The notes: generated from the sequence alone by a model not told the origin. A DNA stretch of 64,000 bases from Lachnospira eligens (GCF_009680455.1 NZ_WKRD01000004.1:124001-188000); one strand, 5' to 3'; counted from the stretch's first letter, positions 35,888-45,561 are shown. Made by a program: numbers and translations.

Positions 35888-36808
35888 ATGACCAATATAT
35901 ATAAGAATATTTATCTGAGAAAAGAAGAAGAAGTTTTATATAATATTAGAAAAAATGTGGATGAAACAGTGGAGACACCAACCATATCAAAGATAATAGA
36001 TTATGTTCTGGCTGATCCATATGAACATATTATATATATGGATGTTAAGCTTAAGATGGTAACAAGTTATGATGCAACCAATGTATTTGTTGATACCGGT
36101 TATAAAAATATGTCAGGAGAACCATTATTTCTGTCGCTTGTGTTAAAGGACGATGTATTTACCGGCAAATATGTGGGAACGATTGATCAGCTTGGCAATG
36201 CAATTCTTACCATTGTAAAGATGAGAGTCAATGAACAGGAAATATATGATAACATGGAATTTCTTAAGAACAATTATGGCAATTATAAGCAGTTTGTTGA
36301 TGACTGGGATCTCAAGGCTGGAGAGAGAGAAAAAGATAATAATCTAGGGGATATGAGTACTTTGTTTGAAGGAATTGATATATCAGAATTCCCGGAGACA
36401 GCAGAAGAAATCCCTTCAAGTGAGGATACAGCAGCTGCGTCAGAATCAGATTTTTATGAAGAAGATATGGATGCTGAATCAGAAAATGGGCAGGAATTAT
36501 TGTTAGAAGAGATTAAGAATGATAAAATGCATGTGTATGACTACATTCCTGATAAATTGTATCTTGTTGAATGTCACACAATGCTAGGAACTATCAACTT
36601 CTCACTTGTTAATAATTATATGGATGTATTCGGGGACAAAATACCTCTATACAGCCTGTTTATTGTTCAATACAATCAGGGTACAAGCCTTGGACAGTTA
36701 TTACAGGATGTGGATTTAAGACAGTATAATCTGCAGATTCCAGATAAGATTATTGATGAAATAAGTGATGCTGTGAATTATATCAGGGGGTATATGGGGA
36801 GAGAATAA
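35888..36808 (+). CDS. Unknown protein B, diverged paralogue of protein A
   Basis: 306 residues from ATG 35888 behind GGAGG. The first half (DYVLADPYEHIIYMD, VFVDTGY, DDVFTGKYVGT) and the last third (VECHTMLGTINFSLVNN) align with the two conserved modules of protein A. Between them is an acidic, low-complexity linker of about 60 residues rich in Glu, Asp and Ser. Protein A's basic N-terminal region is absent. Function unknown. It is followed by a MATE exporter gene 30 bases downstream. Confidence 0.72.
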   Translation: MTNIYKNIYLRKEEEVLYNIRKNVDETVETPTISKIIDYVLADPYEHIIYMDVKLKMVTSYDATNVFVDTGYKNMSGEPLFLSLVLKDDVFTGKYVGTIDQLGNAILTIVKMRVNEQEIYDNMEFLKNNYGNYKQFVDDWDLKAGEREKDNNLGDMSTLFEGIDISEFPETAEEIPSSEDTAAASESDFYEEDMDAESENGQELLLEEIKNDKMHVYDYIPDKLYLVECHTMLGTINFSLVNNYMDVFGDKIPLYSLFIVQYNQGTSLGQLLQDVDLRQYNLQIPDKIIDEISDAVNYIRGYMGRE

Positions 36809-36837
36809 AAACGAGAAATTCAAGGAGAAATAAGAGA

Positions 36838-38172
36838 ATGTCAAAGGATGAATATTTAATTACCGATGCGCCCCTTAAAGCACTGACTGTTTTTGCCATG
36901 CCTATGATTCTGGGTAGTTTTTTCCAACAGGTATATAATATGGCTGACTCAATTATTGTCGGTCAGTTTGTCGGTTCATCTGCACTTGCGGCTGTCGGAG
37001 CATGCGCTGCTCTCACAAATGTATTTATTTGTGTGGCACTTGGTGCCGGGGTAGGTGCCGGAGTGCTTGTGAGCCGTTATTTTGGTGCAAGAAATTATAG
37101 TAAAATGAAGACCATTGTATCAACATCATTAATCAGTTTTCTGATTTTAAGTGTATTATTGGGAATCTTTGGTTTCGGGTTATCACATCCAATGATGAGT
37201 TTATTACAGACACCGGCTGATATACTGGATGAAGCTGTACTGTATCTTCGTGTTTATTTTGTGGGATTTCCGTTTCTGTTTATGTACAATATTCTTTCAA
37301 CGATGTTTACTTCAATCGGTGAATCAAAGATTCCGTTAGTGCTTCTGATATTTTCTTCCGTCTTAAATATTCTGATGGATCTTTGGATGGTTGCTGGCTT
37401 AGGACTTGGCGTGTTTGGTGCAGCTCTTGCAACATTGATTGCACAGGGGATTTCAGCAGTATTTTCATTTATAATTTTCTTTTGCCGTATGCGTCGGTAT
37501 AAAAGTCACTTTGACTGGTTTGACAGGAAAGAGTTACGTTCAATGCTTCAGATTGCCATACCATCAATTCTTCAGCAGTCTACAGTATCGATTGGCATGA
37601 TGATAGTACAGGCAGTTGTAAATCCGTTTGGTACACAGGCACTTGCAGGTTATGCTGCAACAATGAGAGTAGAAAATGTATTTTCACTTATATTTGTATC
37701 CATTGGAAATGCAGTGTCACCTTATGTTTCCCAGAATCTTGGTGCAAAGAAAATTGGGCGTATTAAAAAAGGATATCACGCTGCGCTTGTGTTAGATATA
37801 TGTTTTGCAGTCCTTGCTTTCATAGTCATTGAGACACTGCATACACACATTTCTTCACTGTTCCTTGGTAAAGATGGAACAGCTTTGGCATATCAGGTGT
37901 CAGGGGATTATATGAAATGGTTAGGTTACTTTTTCATTTTCATGGGTATCAAGATGGCAACGGATGGAGTCCTTCGTGGGCTGGGAATCATGCGGCCATT
38001 TCTTATAGCTAATATGGTTAACCTTGCAATCCGCCTGTCAGTTGCTCTGATTTGTGCACCGCGTTTTGGTATAGCATTTGTCTGGCTTGCTGTACCAGCT
38101 GGCTGGTTTGCAAATTTTCTGATTTCCTATGTGGCACTCAGAAAGTCATGGCCGGTTGAAAAAGTTGATTGA
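36838..38172 (+). CDS. MATE family efflux transporter
   Basis: 444 residues with twelve membrane helices; AAGGAGA precedes the ATG. Family motifs include PMILGSFFQQVYNMADSIIVG (in parts: PMILGSFFQQ and NMADSIIVGQFVG) and GAALATLIAQGISA. It exports drugs or metabolites in exchange for H+ or Na+. The last few codons run into a kinase fragment, so its extreme C-terminus may be a fusion product of a deletion, though the transmembrane core is complete. Confidence 0.9.
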   Translation: MSKDEYLITDAPLKALTVFAMPMILGSFFQQVYNMADSIIVGQFVGSSALAAVGACAALTNVFICVALGAGVGAGVLVSRYFGARNYSKMKTIVSTSLISFLILSVLLGIFGFGLSHPMMSLLQTPADILDEAVLYLRVYFVGFPFLFMYNILSTMFTSIGESKIPLVLLIFSSVLNILMDLWMVAGLGLGVFGAALATLIAQGISAVFSFIIFFCRMRRYKSHFDWFDRKELRSMLQIAIPSILQQSTVSIGMMIVQAVVNPFGTQALAGYAATMRVENVFSLIFVSIGNAVSPYVSQNLGAKKIGRIKKGYHAALVLDICFAVLAFIVIETLHTHISSLFLGKDGTALAYQVSGDYMKWLGYFFIFMGIKMATDGVLRGLGIMRPFLIANMVNLAIRLSVALICAPRFGIAFVWLAVPAGWFANFLISYVALRKSWPVEKVD

Positions 38173-38515
38173 TGATATAATAAAAGAAAATGACTGGATT
38201 GTAGAAGGTTCTCCTAGAAAGGTTTTTAAAGAAAGCTTTGACTGCTGTGATAATGTTATTGTATTAGATGAATACACAATTATAAGATTAGTAAGAGTAT
38301 TTAAACGATGGATTAGGCAAAGGAGAGGAAGAGAGTCTTATAATTCAAGACCAACATGGGATTTTTTATGGTTGAACATTAAATGGGTTTTTGAATTTAA
38401 TCGAATGAAAAAAGGATTATTGCAGGAACTGAGCACTTATGGGGAGAAGGTTAAAATATTTAAACATTCAAAAGATGCGTATGCATTTGTTATAAAAAGC
38501 TATCTGCAAGCTTAG
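38156..38515 (+). pseudogene. C-terminal fragment of an adenylate kinase-like 'topology modulation' protein
   Basis: The frame LIDDIIKENDWIVEGSPRK ... VIVLDEYTIIRLVRVFKRW ... SKDAYAFV matches the C-terminal part of FlaR-type P-loop kinases. The N-terminal Walker A half is gone and the fragment overlaps the end of the MATE gene by 17 bases in another frame. Confidence 0.65.
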
Positions 38516-38534
38516 TTCAATAGAGGAAGTTATT

Positions 38535-38954
38535 ATGATAAGAGTAGTACAAAAAGCAGATATAACTAAAGTAGCAGACATATGGCTGGATACTAATATA
38601 AAGGCACATAATTTTATATCTGCTCAATACTGGGAAAGTAATTATGAGATGGTAAAAGAAATGCTGTTACAGGCGGAGGTCTATGTGTGTGAGAGTAATG
38701 GGGAAATACAGGGATTTATAGGTTTAAATGGTGATTATATTGAAGGGATTTTTGTCTGTGATAGATTGCAGTCGCAGGGCATAGGAAAACTTTTGCTGGA
38801 TTTTGTAAAGGAAAGCAGAACGCAATTAAGTTTAAATGTGTATCAGAAAAACACAAGAGCAATACATTTTTATCAGAGAGAAGGATTTGAGATTCAGAAT
38901 GAAGGATTGGACGAAGCTACGGGCGAAAAAGATTATGTAATGACATGGCGGTAA
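38535..38954 (+). CDS. GNAT family N-acetyltransferase (YjaB-like)
   Basis: 139 residues, full length for the family, with GAGGAAG upstream. The acetyl-CoA loop appears as DRLQSQGIGKLLLDFVK near residue 78 and the late motif as NTRAIHFYQREGFEI. The product acetylates an amine; the substrate is unknown. Confidence 0.85.
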   Translation: MIRVVQKADITKVADIWLDTNIKAHNFISAQYWESNYEMVKEMLLQAEVYVCESNGEIQGFIGLNGDYIEGIFVCDRLQSQGIGKLLLDFVKESRTQLSLNVYQKNTRAIHFYQREGFEIQNEGLDEATGEKDYVMTWR

Positions 38955-39043
38955 TATGTGTATATTCCCTATAATGTATTCAGAGATAAATATTTTGATG
39001 TTAAATGTTAATTTTGTTCAAGACAGCAGATGCATTCTGCATA

Positions 39044-39154
39044 ATGGAAAATATGATTTTGCAGGCAACAGAGCTTGGAATTGCTTCGAGTATAGTTTCA
39101 AGGGGCTACGAAACATTTGAAAACCGGGATGGGTCAATATTTCCAATAAGCTAG
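39044..39154 (+). pseudogene. Internal fragment of a nitroreductase
   Basis: 36 codons reading ENMILQATELGIASSIVSRG then YETFENRDGSIF match the middle of small nitroreductases. Nothing else of the gene is left. The surrounding 38955-39225 contains no other credible feature. Confidence 0.5.
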
Positions 39155-39225
39155 TAGAGAACTCCCTAGGAATATGGTATAACAATAGTAATCATAATCA
39201 TGTATGAAAGAGACGGATTATTTTA

Positions 39226-40128
39226 ATGAGAAAGACTATTGCATATTACCATCTTCCGGGGCTGTTTGAATTCTATGAGTTGTATGAAGCATTTTTGCCG
39301 ATATATCGGGAGCACAGAGAGTATTTCTATGATTGGTGCGGGATTGGCTCAATATATGGTGCGCCTGCAGACTGTATCTGGGGCGGTGGACGAATAGGTT
39401 CCGGTGAACATGGTGTGCAGGAAGTTATGAATCTGATGAGTGAATATGGGATATCGGCAAGGCTGACATTCAGCAATTCACTGCTTCGCGAAGAACATTT
39501 AGCTGATGAAAAATGTAATGCGTTATGTAAGGCACTTAATGACAGCGAGGGAATTAGCAATGGCGTGATTGTACATTCGGACATTCTTGCCAGGTATATC
39601 AAGAAGCATTATCCCAATCTTTATCTTGTATCATCGACAACGAAGGTGCTGACGGATTTCAATGATTTTCTGGATGAAGTAAAAAGAGAAGATTTCCAGT
39701 ATGTAGTGCCGGATTTCAGGCTGAATAAAGCATTTGATAAGCTGGCGAAGCTGACAGATAAAGAAAAGGATAAGGTGGAATTCCTGTGTAATGAGTGCTG
39801 CTGGTTCGGATGTTACGACAGAAAGAACTGCTATGAGATTGTGAGCCGCCAGAATCTTGGCGAGGACTGTCCAGATCATGTATGCGTTGCACCTGATTCA
39901 CAGAGTGGATACCGCTTTTCTAAGGCAATGGAGAATCCGGCATTTATCAGTGTTGGTGATATCAGGAATACATATATGCCGATGGGATTTTCCAATTTTA
40001 AGATTGAAGGACGCGGGCTTGGAAGCGCACTGGTTCTGGAATTTCTGTTATATTATATGACGAAGCCGGAGTATCAGATACATGTGAGAGAAGATATATA
40101 TCTGGATAATATGCTGGATTTATTCTGA
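39226..40128 (+). CDS. Peptidase U32-like protein of unknown function
   Basis: 300 residues. The cysteine cluster NECCWFGCYDRKNCYE and the C-terminal MGFSNFKIEGRGLGSALVLE resemble the U32/YegQ superfamily of iron-sulfur TIM-barrel proteins, in which IEGR-type motifs follow a Cys group. The canonical U32 signature is not complete, so this is a distant member at best. A weak GAGACGGA precedes the start. Function unknown. Confidence 0.6.
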   Translation: MRKTIAYYHLPGLFEFYELYEAFLPIYREHREYFYDWCGIGSIYGAPADCIWGGGRIGSGEHGVQEVMNLMSEYGISARLTFSNSLLREEHLADEKCNALCKALNDSEGISNGVIVHSDILARYIKKHYPNLYLVSSTTKVLTDFNDFLDEVKREDFQYVVPDFRLNKAFDKLAKLTDKEKDKVEFLCNECCWFGCYDRKNCYEIVSRQNLGEDCPDHVCVAPDSQSGYRFSKAMENPAFISVGDIRNTYMPMGFSNFKIEGRGLGSALVLEFLLYYMTKPEYQIHVREDIYLDNMLDLF

Positions 40129-40157
40129 AAATGTTATGAAACTAATATGATTTTTAA

Positions 40158-40188
40158 GGCACAAAGTACATTGCTTTGTGTCTTTTTT
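40158..40188 (+). terminator. Terminator after the U32-like gene
   Basis: GGCACAAAG pairs with CTTTGTGTC (one G-T pair) around a 7-base loop, followed by TTTTTT. Confidence 0.88.
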
Positions 40189-40196
40189 GTCTGAAT

Positions 40197-40330
40197 GCAA
40201 CTTGGTGTGCTTATAATGCAACTTAGTAGTAAGCGTATAGACATGGGGATGGAAAAAGTATATATATGAATATTGCGGTAATGGCAAGCTGGATGTGGTA
40301 AAATGGATTAATAAATACATGAAGTGATTC
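40197..40330 (+). promoter_or_regulatory. Upstream region of the ABC exporter with direct repeats
   Basis: GCAACTTGG (about 40199) and GCAACTTAG (about 40220) are repeated around a TATAAT at 40212-40217, a possible regulated promoter. Bases 40236-40326 also read YEYCGNGKLDVVKWINKYMK-stop, a probable C-terminal gene stub of unknown family. Confidence 0.4.
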
Positions 40331-40347
40331 TCAATAAGGAGGGGCGT

Positions 40348-41256
40348 ATGTCGGATATTATTAAGATAGAACATCTGAATAAATGTTTTGGCGATGTGAA
40401 GGCAGTTAATGACTTAAGTTTCCGCGTAAAGAAGGGAGAATTGTTCGCATTTTTAGGTGTAAATGGTGCTGGAAAAAGCACAACGATTTCTATTATATGC
40501 GGGCAGTTACGCAAGGACAGTGGAAATGTGTGGATTAAGGATAAAGAAGCAGACAGGGCAGGCAGTGAAACAAAGAGGCTGCTGGGAGTTGTGTTTCAGG
40601 ACAGTGTTCTTGATAAACCTCTTACGGTTAAGGAGAATCTTAAAAGCAGGGCGGCGTTGTATGGAATTACTGGAAATTCATTCGAAAAAAGACTGGCAGA
40701 ACTGGTGGAGATACTTGATTTCGGGGATTACATTAACAGACCGGTTGGTAAGCTGTCAGGCGGACAGAGAAGAAGAATTGATATTGCAAGGGCGCTGATT
40801 CACAGACCGGAGATACTGATTCTTGATGAGCCGACGACGGGACTTGACCCGCAGACAAGGCTTCTTATATGGAATGTTATTGAGAGACTTCGTACAGAGG
40901 AGAACATGACGGTATTCCTTACAACTCATTACATGGAGGAGGCGGCAAGTGCCGGATATGTTGTGATTCTTGATAAGGGAAGCATCGTGGCAGAGGGAAC
41001 TCCTTTGGAATTAAAGAATGAATATGTTCAAGATACGATATCTTTGTATGGAGTTACAGAGGATGAGATTAAAGCTTTGGAAACAGAGTACAAAGCAATC
41101 CGTGATGGTTACAGGATTCAGGTTAAGAACACACTTGAAGCTACGAAAATGATTGTGAAACATCAGGAGATATTCCGTGATTATGAAGTCGTAAAAGGCG
41201 GTATGGATGATGTATTTCTTGCTGTGACTGGGAAAATATTGGGAGGTGGTCAGTGA
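40348..41256 (+). CDS. ABC transporter ATP-binding protein (ABC-2 exporter type)
   Basis: 302 residues from ATG 40348 behind AAGGAGGGG. Walker A GVNGAGKSTT, signature LSGGQRRRIDIARAL, Walker B ILILDEPTTGLDP and the switch histidine in LTTHYMEEA are intact. A C-terminal ~80-residue domain is typical of DrrA/CcmA-like exporters. The stop overlaps the permease start by one base. It powers an export pump; cargo unknown. Confidence 0.92.
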   Translation: MSDIIKIEHLNKCFGDVKAVNDLSFRVKKGELFAFLGVNGAGKSTTISIICGQLRKDSGNVWIKDKEADRAGSETKRLLGVVFQDSVLDKPLTVKENLKSRAALYGITGNSFEKRLAELVEILDFGDYINRPVGKLSGGQRRRIDIARALIHRPEILILDEPTTGLDPQTRLLIWNVIERLRTEENMTVFLTTHYMEEAASAGYVVILDKGSIVAEGTPLELKNEYVQDTISLYGVTEDEIKALETEYKAIRDGYRIQVKNTLEATKMIVKHQEIFRDYEVVKGGMDDVFLAVTGKILGGGQ

Positions 41257-42146
41257 TGAAAGAGATAACCGCACTTGTAAGCAGAAACAGAAAACTCTTT
41301 TTTAAGGACAAAGGAATGTTGTTTTCATCAATGATAACTCCGGTAATTCTTATTGTTTTGTACGCAACATTTTTAGCAAATGTATACAAAGATTCTTTTG
41401 TTTCTGCAACTAAGGACATGATTGATTTACCAGACAAAATAATTAACGGCACAGTGGCAGCACAGTTAGCTGCGGCACTTCTTGCAGTAAGCTGTGTAAC
41501 TGTTACATTCTGCGTCAATCTTACGATGGTTCAGGACAGAGCCAGCGGAGCAAGAAAAGATTTTGATGTTTCGCCTGTAAGCAAAACAAAGATTTATATA
41601 GGATATTTCTTATCAACAGTACTTAATTCGCTTATGGTTAATGGCACAGCACTTGCATTATGCCTGCTTTACATATTGAAGATGGGCTGGTATATGAGTG
41701 CGTCAGATGTAATATTTGTTATATTGGATATGATTCTGCTGGTGTTATTTGGAAGCACGCTTTCAAGCATTGTAAGCTATCCGCTAAAGACGCAGGGGCA
41801 GTTGTCGGCGGTTGGAACAATCGTAAGTGCAGGGTATGGATTTGTGTGTGGTGCATACATGCCGATATCTAATTTTAGTTCAGGGCTGCAGAAAGCATTG
41901 TCCTACCTTCCGGGTACATATGGAACTTCCCTGGTTAAGAACCACATGCTCAATGGAGTGTATAAAGAGATGGCGGACACAGGGCTTCCGTCAGAAGCGG
42001 TCACAGTCATAAGGAACACTCTCGACTGTAATCCTGTATTCAGGGGACATGTTGTTGGCGTGTCACAGATGTATTTAATCATGGCTGGGAGTATAGTTGT
42101 ATTCGGAGCAGCTTATCTTCTGATTATCATGATTCGGGAGAGATAA
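41256..42146 (+). CDS. ABC-2 type transporter permease
   Basis: 296 residues with six membrane helices, beginning at the ATG that shares its A with the ATPase stop. The N-terminal cytoplasmic segment and the long first extracytoplasmic loop are typical of ABC-2 permeases. The late segment ISNFSSGLQKALSYLPGTYG matches the family. It pairs with the ATPase encoded just before. Confidence 0.88.
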   Translation: MKEITALVSRNRKLFFKDKGMLFSSMITPVILIVLYATFLANVYKDSFVSATKDMIDLPDKIINGTVAAQLAAALLAVSCVTVTFCVNLTMVQDRASGARKDFDVSPVSKTKIYIGYFLSTVLNSLMVNGTALALCLLYILKMGWYMSASDVIFVILDMILLVLFGSTLSSIVSYPLKTQGQLSAVGTIVSAGYGFVCGAYMPISNFSSGLQKALSYLPGTYGTSLVKNHMLNGVYKEMADTGLPSEAVTVIRNTLDCNPVFRGHVVGVSQMYLIMAGSIVVFGAAYLLIIMIRER

Positions 42147-42149
42147 TAA

Positions 42150-42171
42150 TCTTAATATAATCTTAATATCA
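42150..42171 (+). promoter_or_regulatory. Candidate OmpR-family regulator boxes upstream of ktrB
   Basis: TCTTAATATAA and TCTTAATATCA are consecutive 11-base direct repeats. A second pair, TTAAC, 7 bases and TTAAC, follows at 42183-42199. Such spacing suits an OmpR/PhoB-type response regulator, and one is encoded downstream at 45554. Confidence 0.5.
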
Positions 42172-42244
42172 TATAAAAATGCTTAACCCCTTTTTTAACA
42201 TAATTCTGGTAGATTTCAATTATGTTAGAAAAGGGGAATTTTTT

Positions 42245-43579
42245 ATGTTTGACAACAGGATAAGAAAACATTTGTCATCATTCCGGGTTATAACAATTGG
42301 ATTTGGTGGATTAATTATATTAGGAGCATTGCTTCTTATGCTGCCGGTTTCATCAGCCAGTGGTTGTGTAACACCGTTTGGTGATGCATTATTTACATCT
42401 ACATCAGCGGTATGCGTTACCGGATTAGTAGTACTGGATACAGGAAGCTACTGGTCTTTATTTGGACAGCTTGTAATAATTACGCTTATACAGATAGGAG
42501 GGCTTGGCGTAATTACTGTTGCTGTTGCATTTTCTATATTGTCAGGAAAGAAAGTGTCTTTAATGCAAAGAAGCTTTATGCAGGAATCTGTATCAGCACC
42601 AGTGGTTGGCGGAATAGTCAGGCTTACCGGATTTATATTAAAAGGAACATTCATTATAGAATTATCAGGAGCATTGCTTATGATGCCGGTATTCTGCAAG
42701 GATTATGGATTGAAAGGAATCTGGTTTGCAATATTTCATTCAATATCAGCATTTTGTAATGCAGGATTTGATGTGCTGGGAACAGCGGATAATCAATTTG
42801 CTTCAATGACGACATATGCCTGTAATCCTGTTATTAATATTACATTGATGCTTCTTATTGTGATAGGTGGAATTGGATTTGTTACGTGGGAAGATATTAA
42901 GAATAATAAGTATCATTTTAAAAGATATAAGATGCAGAGCAAATTAATAATTGTTACAACAGCCGTTCTTATAACAGTACCTGCAATTATATTTATGATA
43001 AATGATATGATGACTGGAAGCGAGAGAATGCCTGTATTTAAGGCACTTTTTCAATCAGTGACATTAAGGACTGCTGGATTTAATACGGTTGACCTTAATG
43101 CAATGAAACAGGCATCTGTAATGATTATGATAATTCTTATGCTTATAGGTGGTTCACCAGGTTCAACAGCAGGTGGTATGAAAACAACTACATTTGCAGT
43201 TCTTATGGGAAACATGGTTGCAACATTTAAGAGAAATAAGAATATTCATTTTTTTGAAAGAAGAATAGATAACGATACAGTTAAAAATGCAGCTACGATA
43301 GCTATGATGTACATTACATTATTTGTTACGGGCGCATTTATTATAAATGTCACAGATGGAATTTCATTAGGAAAATGTCTTTTTGAAACAGCATCAGCAG
43401 TAGGTACGGTCGGATTGACATTAGGTATTACTCCACAGCTTGGAATATTATCAAGAATTGTTCTTATTATTCTTATGTTTATGGGCAGAGTTGGCGGTCT
43501 TACTTTAATATATGCTGCTTTTTCTGGAAATGGAAACAGCTATTCAAAATTTCCTGAAGAAAAGATTAATATAGGATAG
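42245..43579 (+). CDS. ktrB: K+ uptake transporter membrane subunit (KtrB/TrkH family)
   Basis: 444 residues from ATG 42245 behind AAAGGGG. Four selectivity-filter-like repeats are seen as TSTSAVCVTGL, SAFCNAGFDVLG, VTLRTAGFNTVD and ASAVGTVGLTLG. The length fits KtrB better than TrkH. It forms a K+ (often Na+-coupled) uptake channel gated by KtrA encoded next door. Confidence 0.9.
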   Translation: MFDNRIRKHLSSFRVITIGFGGLIILGALLLMLPVSSASGCVTPFGDALFTSTSAVCVTGLVVLDTGSYWSLFGQLVIITLIQIGGLGVITVAVAFSILSGKKVSLMQRSFMQESVSAPVVGGIVRLTGFILKGTFIIELSGALLMMPVFCKDYGLKGIWFAIFHSISAFCNAGFDVLGTADNQFASMTTYACNPVINITLMLLIVIGGIGFVTWEDIKNNKYHFKRYKMQSKLIIVTTAVLITVPAIIFMINDMMTGSERMPVFKALFQSVTLRTAGFNTVDLNAMKQASVMIMIILMLIGGSPGSTAGGMKTTTFAVLMGNMVATFKRNKNIHFFERRIDNDTVKNAATIAMMYITLFVTGAFIINVTDGISLGKCLFETASAVGTVGLTLGITPQLGILSRIVLIILMFMGRVGGLTLIYAAFSGNGNSYSKFPEEKINIG

Positions 43580-43588
43580 GAGTACAAT

Positions 43589-44239
43589 ATGAAAAAGAAT
43601 GTATTACTTATAGGAGCCGGAAGATTTGGAAAACATATGGCTATGCAGCTTAATCAGCTTGGACATCAGGTGATGGCAGTTGATACTGATGAGAACAGAA
43701 TTAACGATGTTATGAATATAGTCACAAATGCACAGATTGGAGACAGCACGAATGCTGAATTTTTAAAATCATTAGGTGTTGGAAATTTTGATGTGTGTAT
43801 GGTGACAATTGGTGACAGTTTTCAGAATTCGCTGGAAACAACATCACTGTTAAAGGAACTTGGCGCCAGATATGTGGTATCAAGAGCTGAGCGGGATGTA
43901 CAGGAAAAATTCCTGCTGCGTAATGGTGCAGATGCGGTTGTATATCCTGAAAAACACGAAGCAAAGTGGGCTGCAGTACGCTACACTGCGGACCATATTC
44001 TTGATTTAATACAACTGGATAATACTCATGCAATTCTTGAAGTGGAAGTTCCTGAGTCGTGGTTAGGAAAAAGTATTATTGAACTTGATATAAGAAAAAA
44101 ATATGGAGTAAACATAATGGCTATAAAGCATAATGACTCAATAAATGTAAATGTTGAACCAGATATTGTACTTACAGAAGATATTACATTACTTGTGTTA
44201 GGAGATTATAAAAATCTGAAAAAATGCTTTAAGGTTTAA
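43589..44239 (+). CDS. ktrA: K+ uptake regulatory subunit (KtrA/TrkA)
   Basis: 216 residues. The RCK_N Rossmann motif LIGAGRFGKHMA and acidic AVDTDENRI bind nucleotide, and residues 135-216 form the TrkA_C domain. It starts nine bases after ktrB and gates that channel in response to ATP/ADP or cyclic-di-AMP in related systems. Confidence 0.92.
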   Translation: MKKNVLLIGAGRFGKHMAMQLNQLGHQVMAVDTDENRINDVMNIVTNAQIGDSTNAEFLKSLGVGNFDVCMVTIGDSFQNSLETTSLLKELGARYVVSRAERDVQEKFLLRNGADAVVYPEKHEAKWAAVRYTADHILDLIQLDNTHAILEVEVPESWLGKSIIELDIRKKYGVNIMAIKHNDSINVNVEPDIVLTEDITLLVLGDYKNLKKCFKV

Positions 44240-44256
44240 GATTAGGGGGCATGAGC

Positions 44257-44436
44257 ATGAAGACGGGATTGATTATAATAATACTGATAGTTGTGATATT
44301 ATTATTTATGGCAGCAGGATGGTATGTTATGAATAAAATAGACGGATTTATGAACAGAACAAGAAGAACCAATGACAAAGATACAATGAATGCTGTATTG
44401 AATGAAAGTGATGATAACGAAAAAAAGAGATATTAA
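44257..44436 (+). CDS. Small single-span membrane protein
   Basis: 59 residues from ATG 44257 (seven bases after GGGGG; an ATG at 44251 is too close). One N-terminal hydrophobic helix (LIIIILIVVILLFMAAGW) is followed by a charged cytosolic tail. It lies between the K+ transporter and its presumed sensor kinase. Function unknown. Confidence 0.55.
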   Translation: MKTGLIIIILIVVILLFMAAGWYVMNKIDGFMNRTRRTNDKDTMNAVLNESDDNEKKRY

Positions 44437-44472
44437 ATTGAAAATGTGTTATTATATACAAAATAAAATAAG

Positions 44473-45561
44473 GTGGTAATTATAACGGAAAAGACATTAA
44501 AAAAACTTGTAAAAGAATTCTTAATAACAATAGGCCTTTTAAGCATTGCAACAGTAATAGGAATGCTGCTTATATATATTGGATTTACAGAATCAAATGT
44601 TATTATGGTATATCTTCTGTGCGTGCTTTTGATTTCGATATTCACTAATGGATATATCTGGAGTGTGGCGGGTTCGCTTGTAAGTGTTGTTCTGATGAAT
44701 TTCTTCCTGACAGAACCAAGATTTACTTTTCATACATATGACACAGGATATCCGCTCACATGTGTTATTATGCTTGCTGCGTCAATGCTTACAGGAACTC
44801 TGGAATCTAAACTGAAAAAACATGTTCGTATGTCAGAACAGGCTGCTTACAGGGAAAAGACACTACAGTTAAGGGCTAATCTTTTAAGGACGATTTCACA
44901 CGATTTAAGAACACCACTCACATCAATATCAGGTAATGCCAATAATCTTATGTACAATTATGATAAGCTTGATAATGATACGAGAGAGCAGATATTTACA
45001 GATATATATGATGATTCAGAATGGTTAATCAGTCTGGTAGAGAATATATTGTTTGTAACAAGGTTTGAGGATGGAACAGTAACTCTTAATATGTCTGACC
45101 AGCTGATAGATGAAGTTATTGCTGAAGCGTTAAAACATATCAACAGAAAAAGCTGTGAACATAAAATACATGTGGATTGCGGCAAAGAACTGCTTCTTGT
45201 GAGAATGGATGTCAGACTTATAATACAGGTTATTATTAATATAGTTGATAATGCGATAAAGTATACACAGGAAGGCTCTGATATATATATTAAAGCAAGA
45301 AAAGAAGGCAGATATGTAATTATATCCGTTGAAGATAATGGCGAGGGAATACCTGATGATATGAAAGAAAATGTATTTGATACATTTTTTACCTGTAACA
45401 ATGAAATTGCAGATAACAGAAGAAGTCTCGGACTTGGGTTATCTTTATGTAAAACTATTATAAATGCACATGGAAGTGAACTGGAATTAAGGGATAATAC
45501 ACCACATGGATGCATTTTCGAATTCAAACTGCAGTTAAGTGAGGTACATTTAAATGAATAA
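44473..45561 (+). CDS. KdpD-like sensor histidine kinase (short form)
   Basis: About 360 residues. It has four membrane helices of the KdpD DUF4118 type, then the H-box ISHDLRTPLTS, N-box NIVDNAIKYT, EDNGEGIP and LGLGLSL. The large KdpD N-terminal and USP domains are absent. The GTG at 44473 lies inside the presumed ribosome site AGGTGG. An ATA at 44482 (or ATT 44479) is better spaced, so the true start is uncertain. It probably senses K+ or turgor for the ktr unit and overlaps its regulator by eight bases. Confidence 0.88.
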   Translation: MVIITEKTLKKLVKEFLITIGLLSIATVIGMLLIYIGFTESNVIMVYLLCVLLISIFTNGYIWSVAGSLVSVVLMNFFLTEPRFTFHTYDTGYPLTCVIMLAASMLTGTLESKLKKHVRMSEQAAYREKTLQLRANLLRTISHDLRTPLTSISGNANNLMYNYDKLDNDTREQIFTDIYDDSEWLISLVENILFVTRFEDGTVTLNMSDQLIDEVIAEALKHINRKSCEHKIHVDCGKELLLVRMDVRLIIQVIINIVDNAIKYTQEGSDIYIKARKEGRYVIISVEDNGEGIPDDMKENVFDTFFTCNNEIADNRRSLGLGLSLCKTIINAHGSELELRDNTPHGCIFEFKLQLSEVHLNE

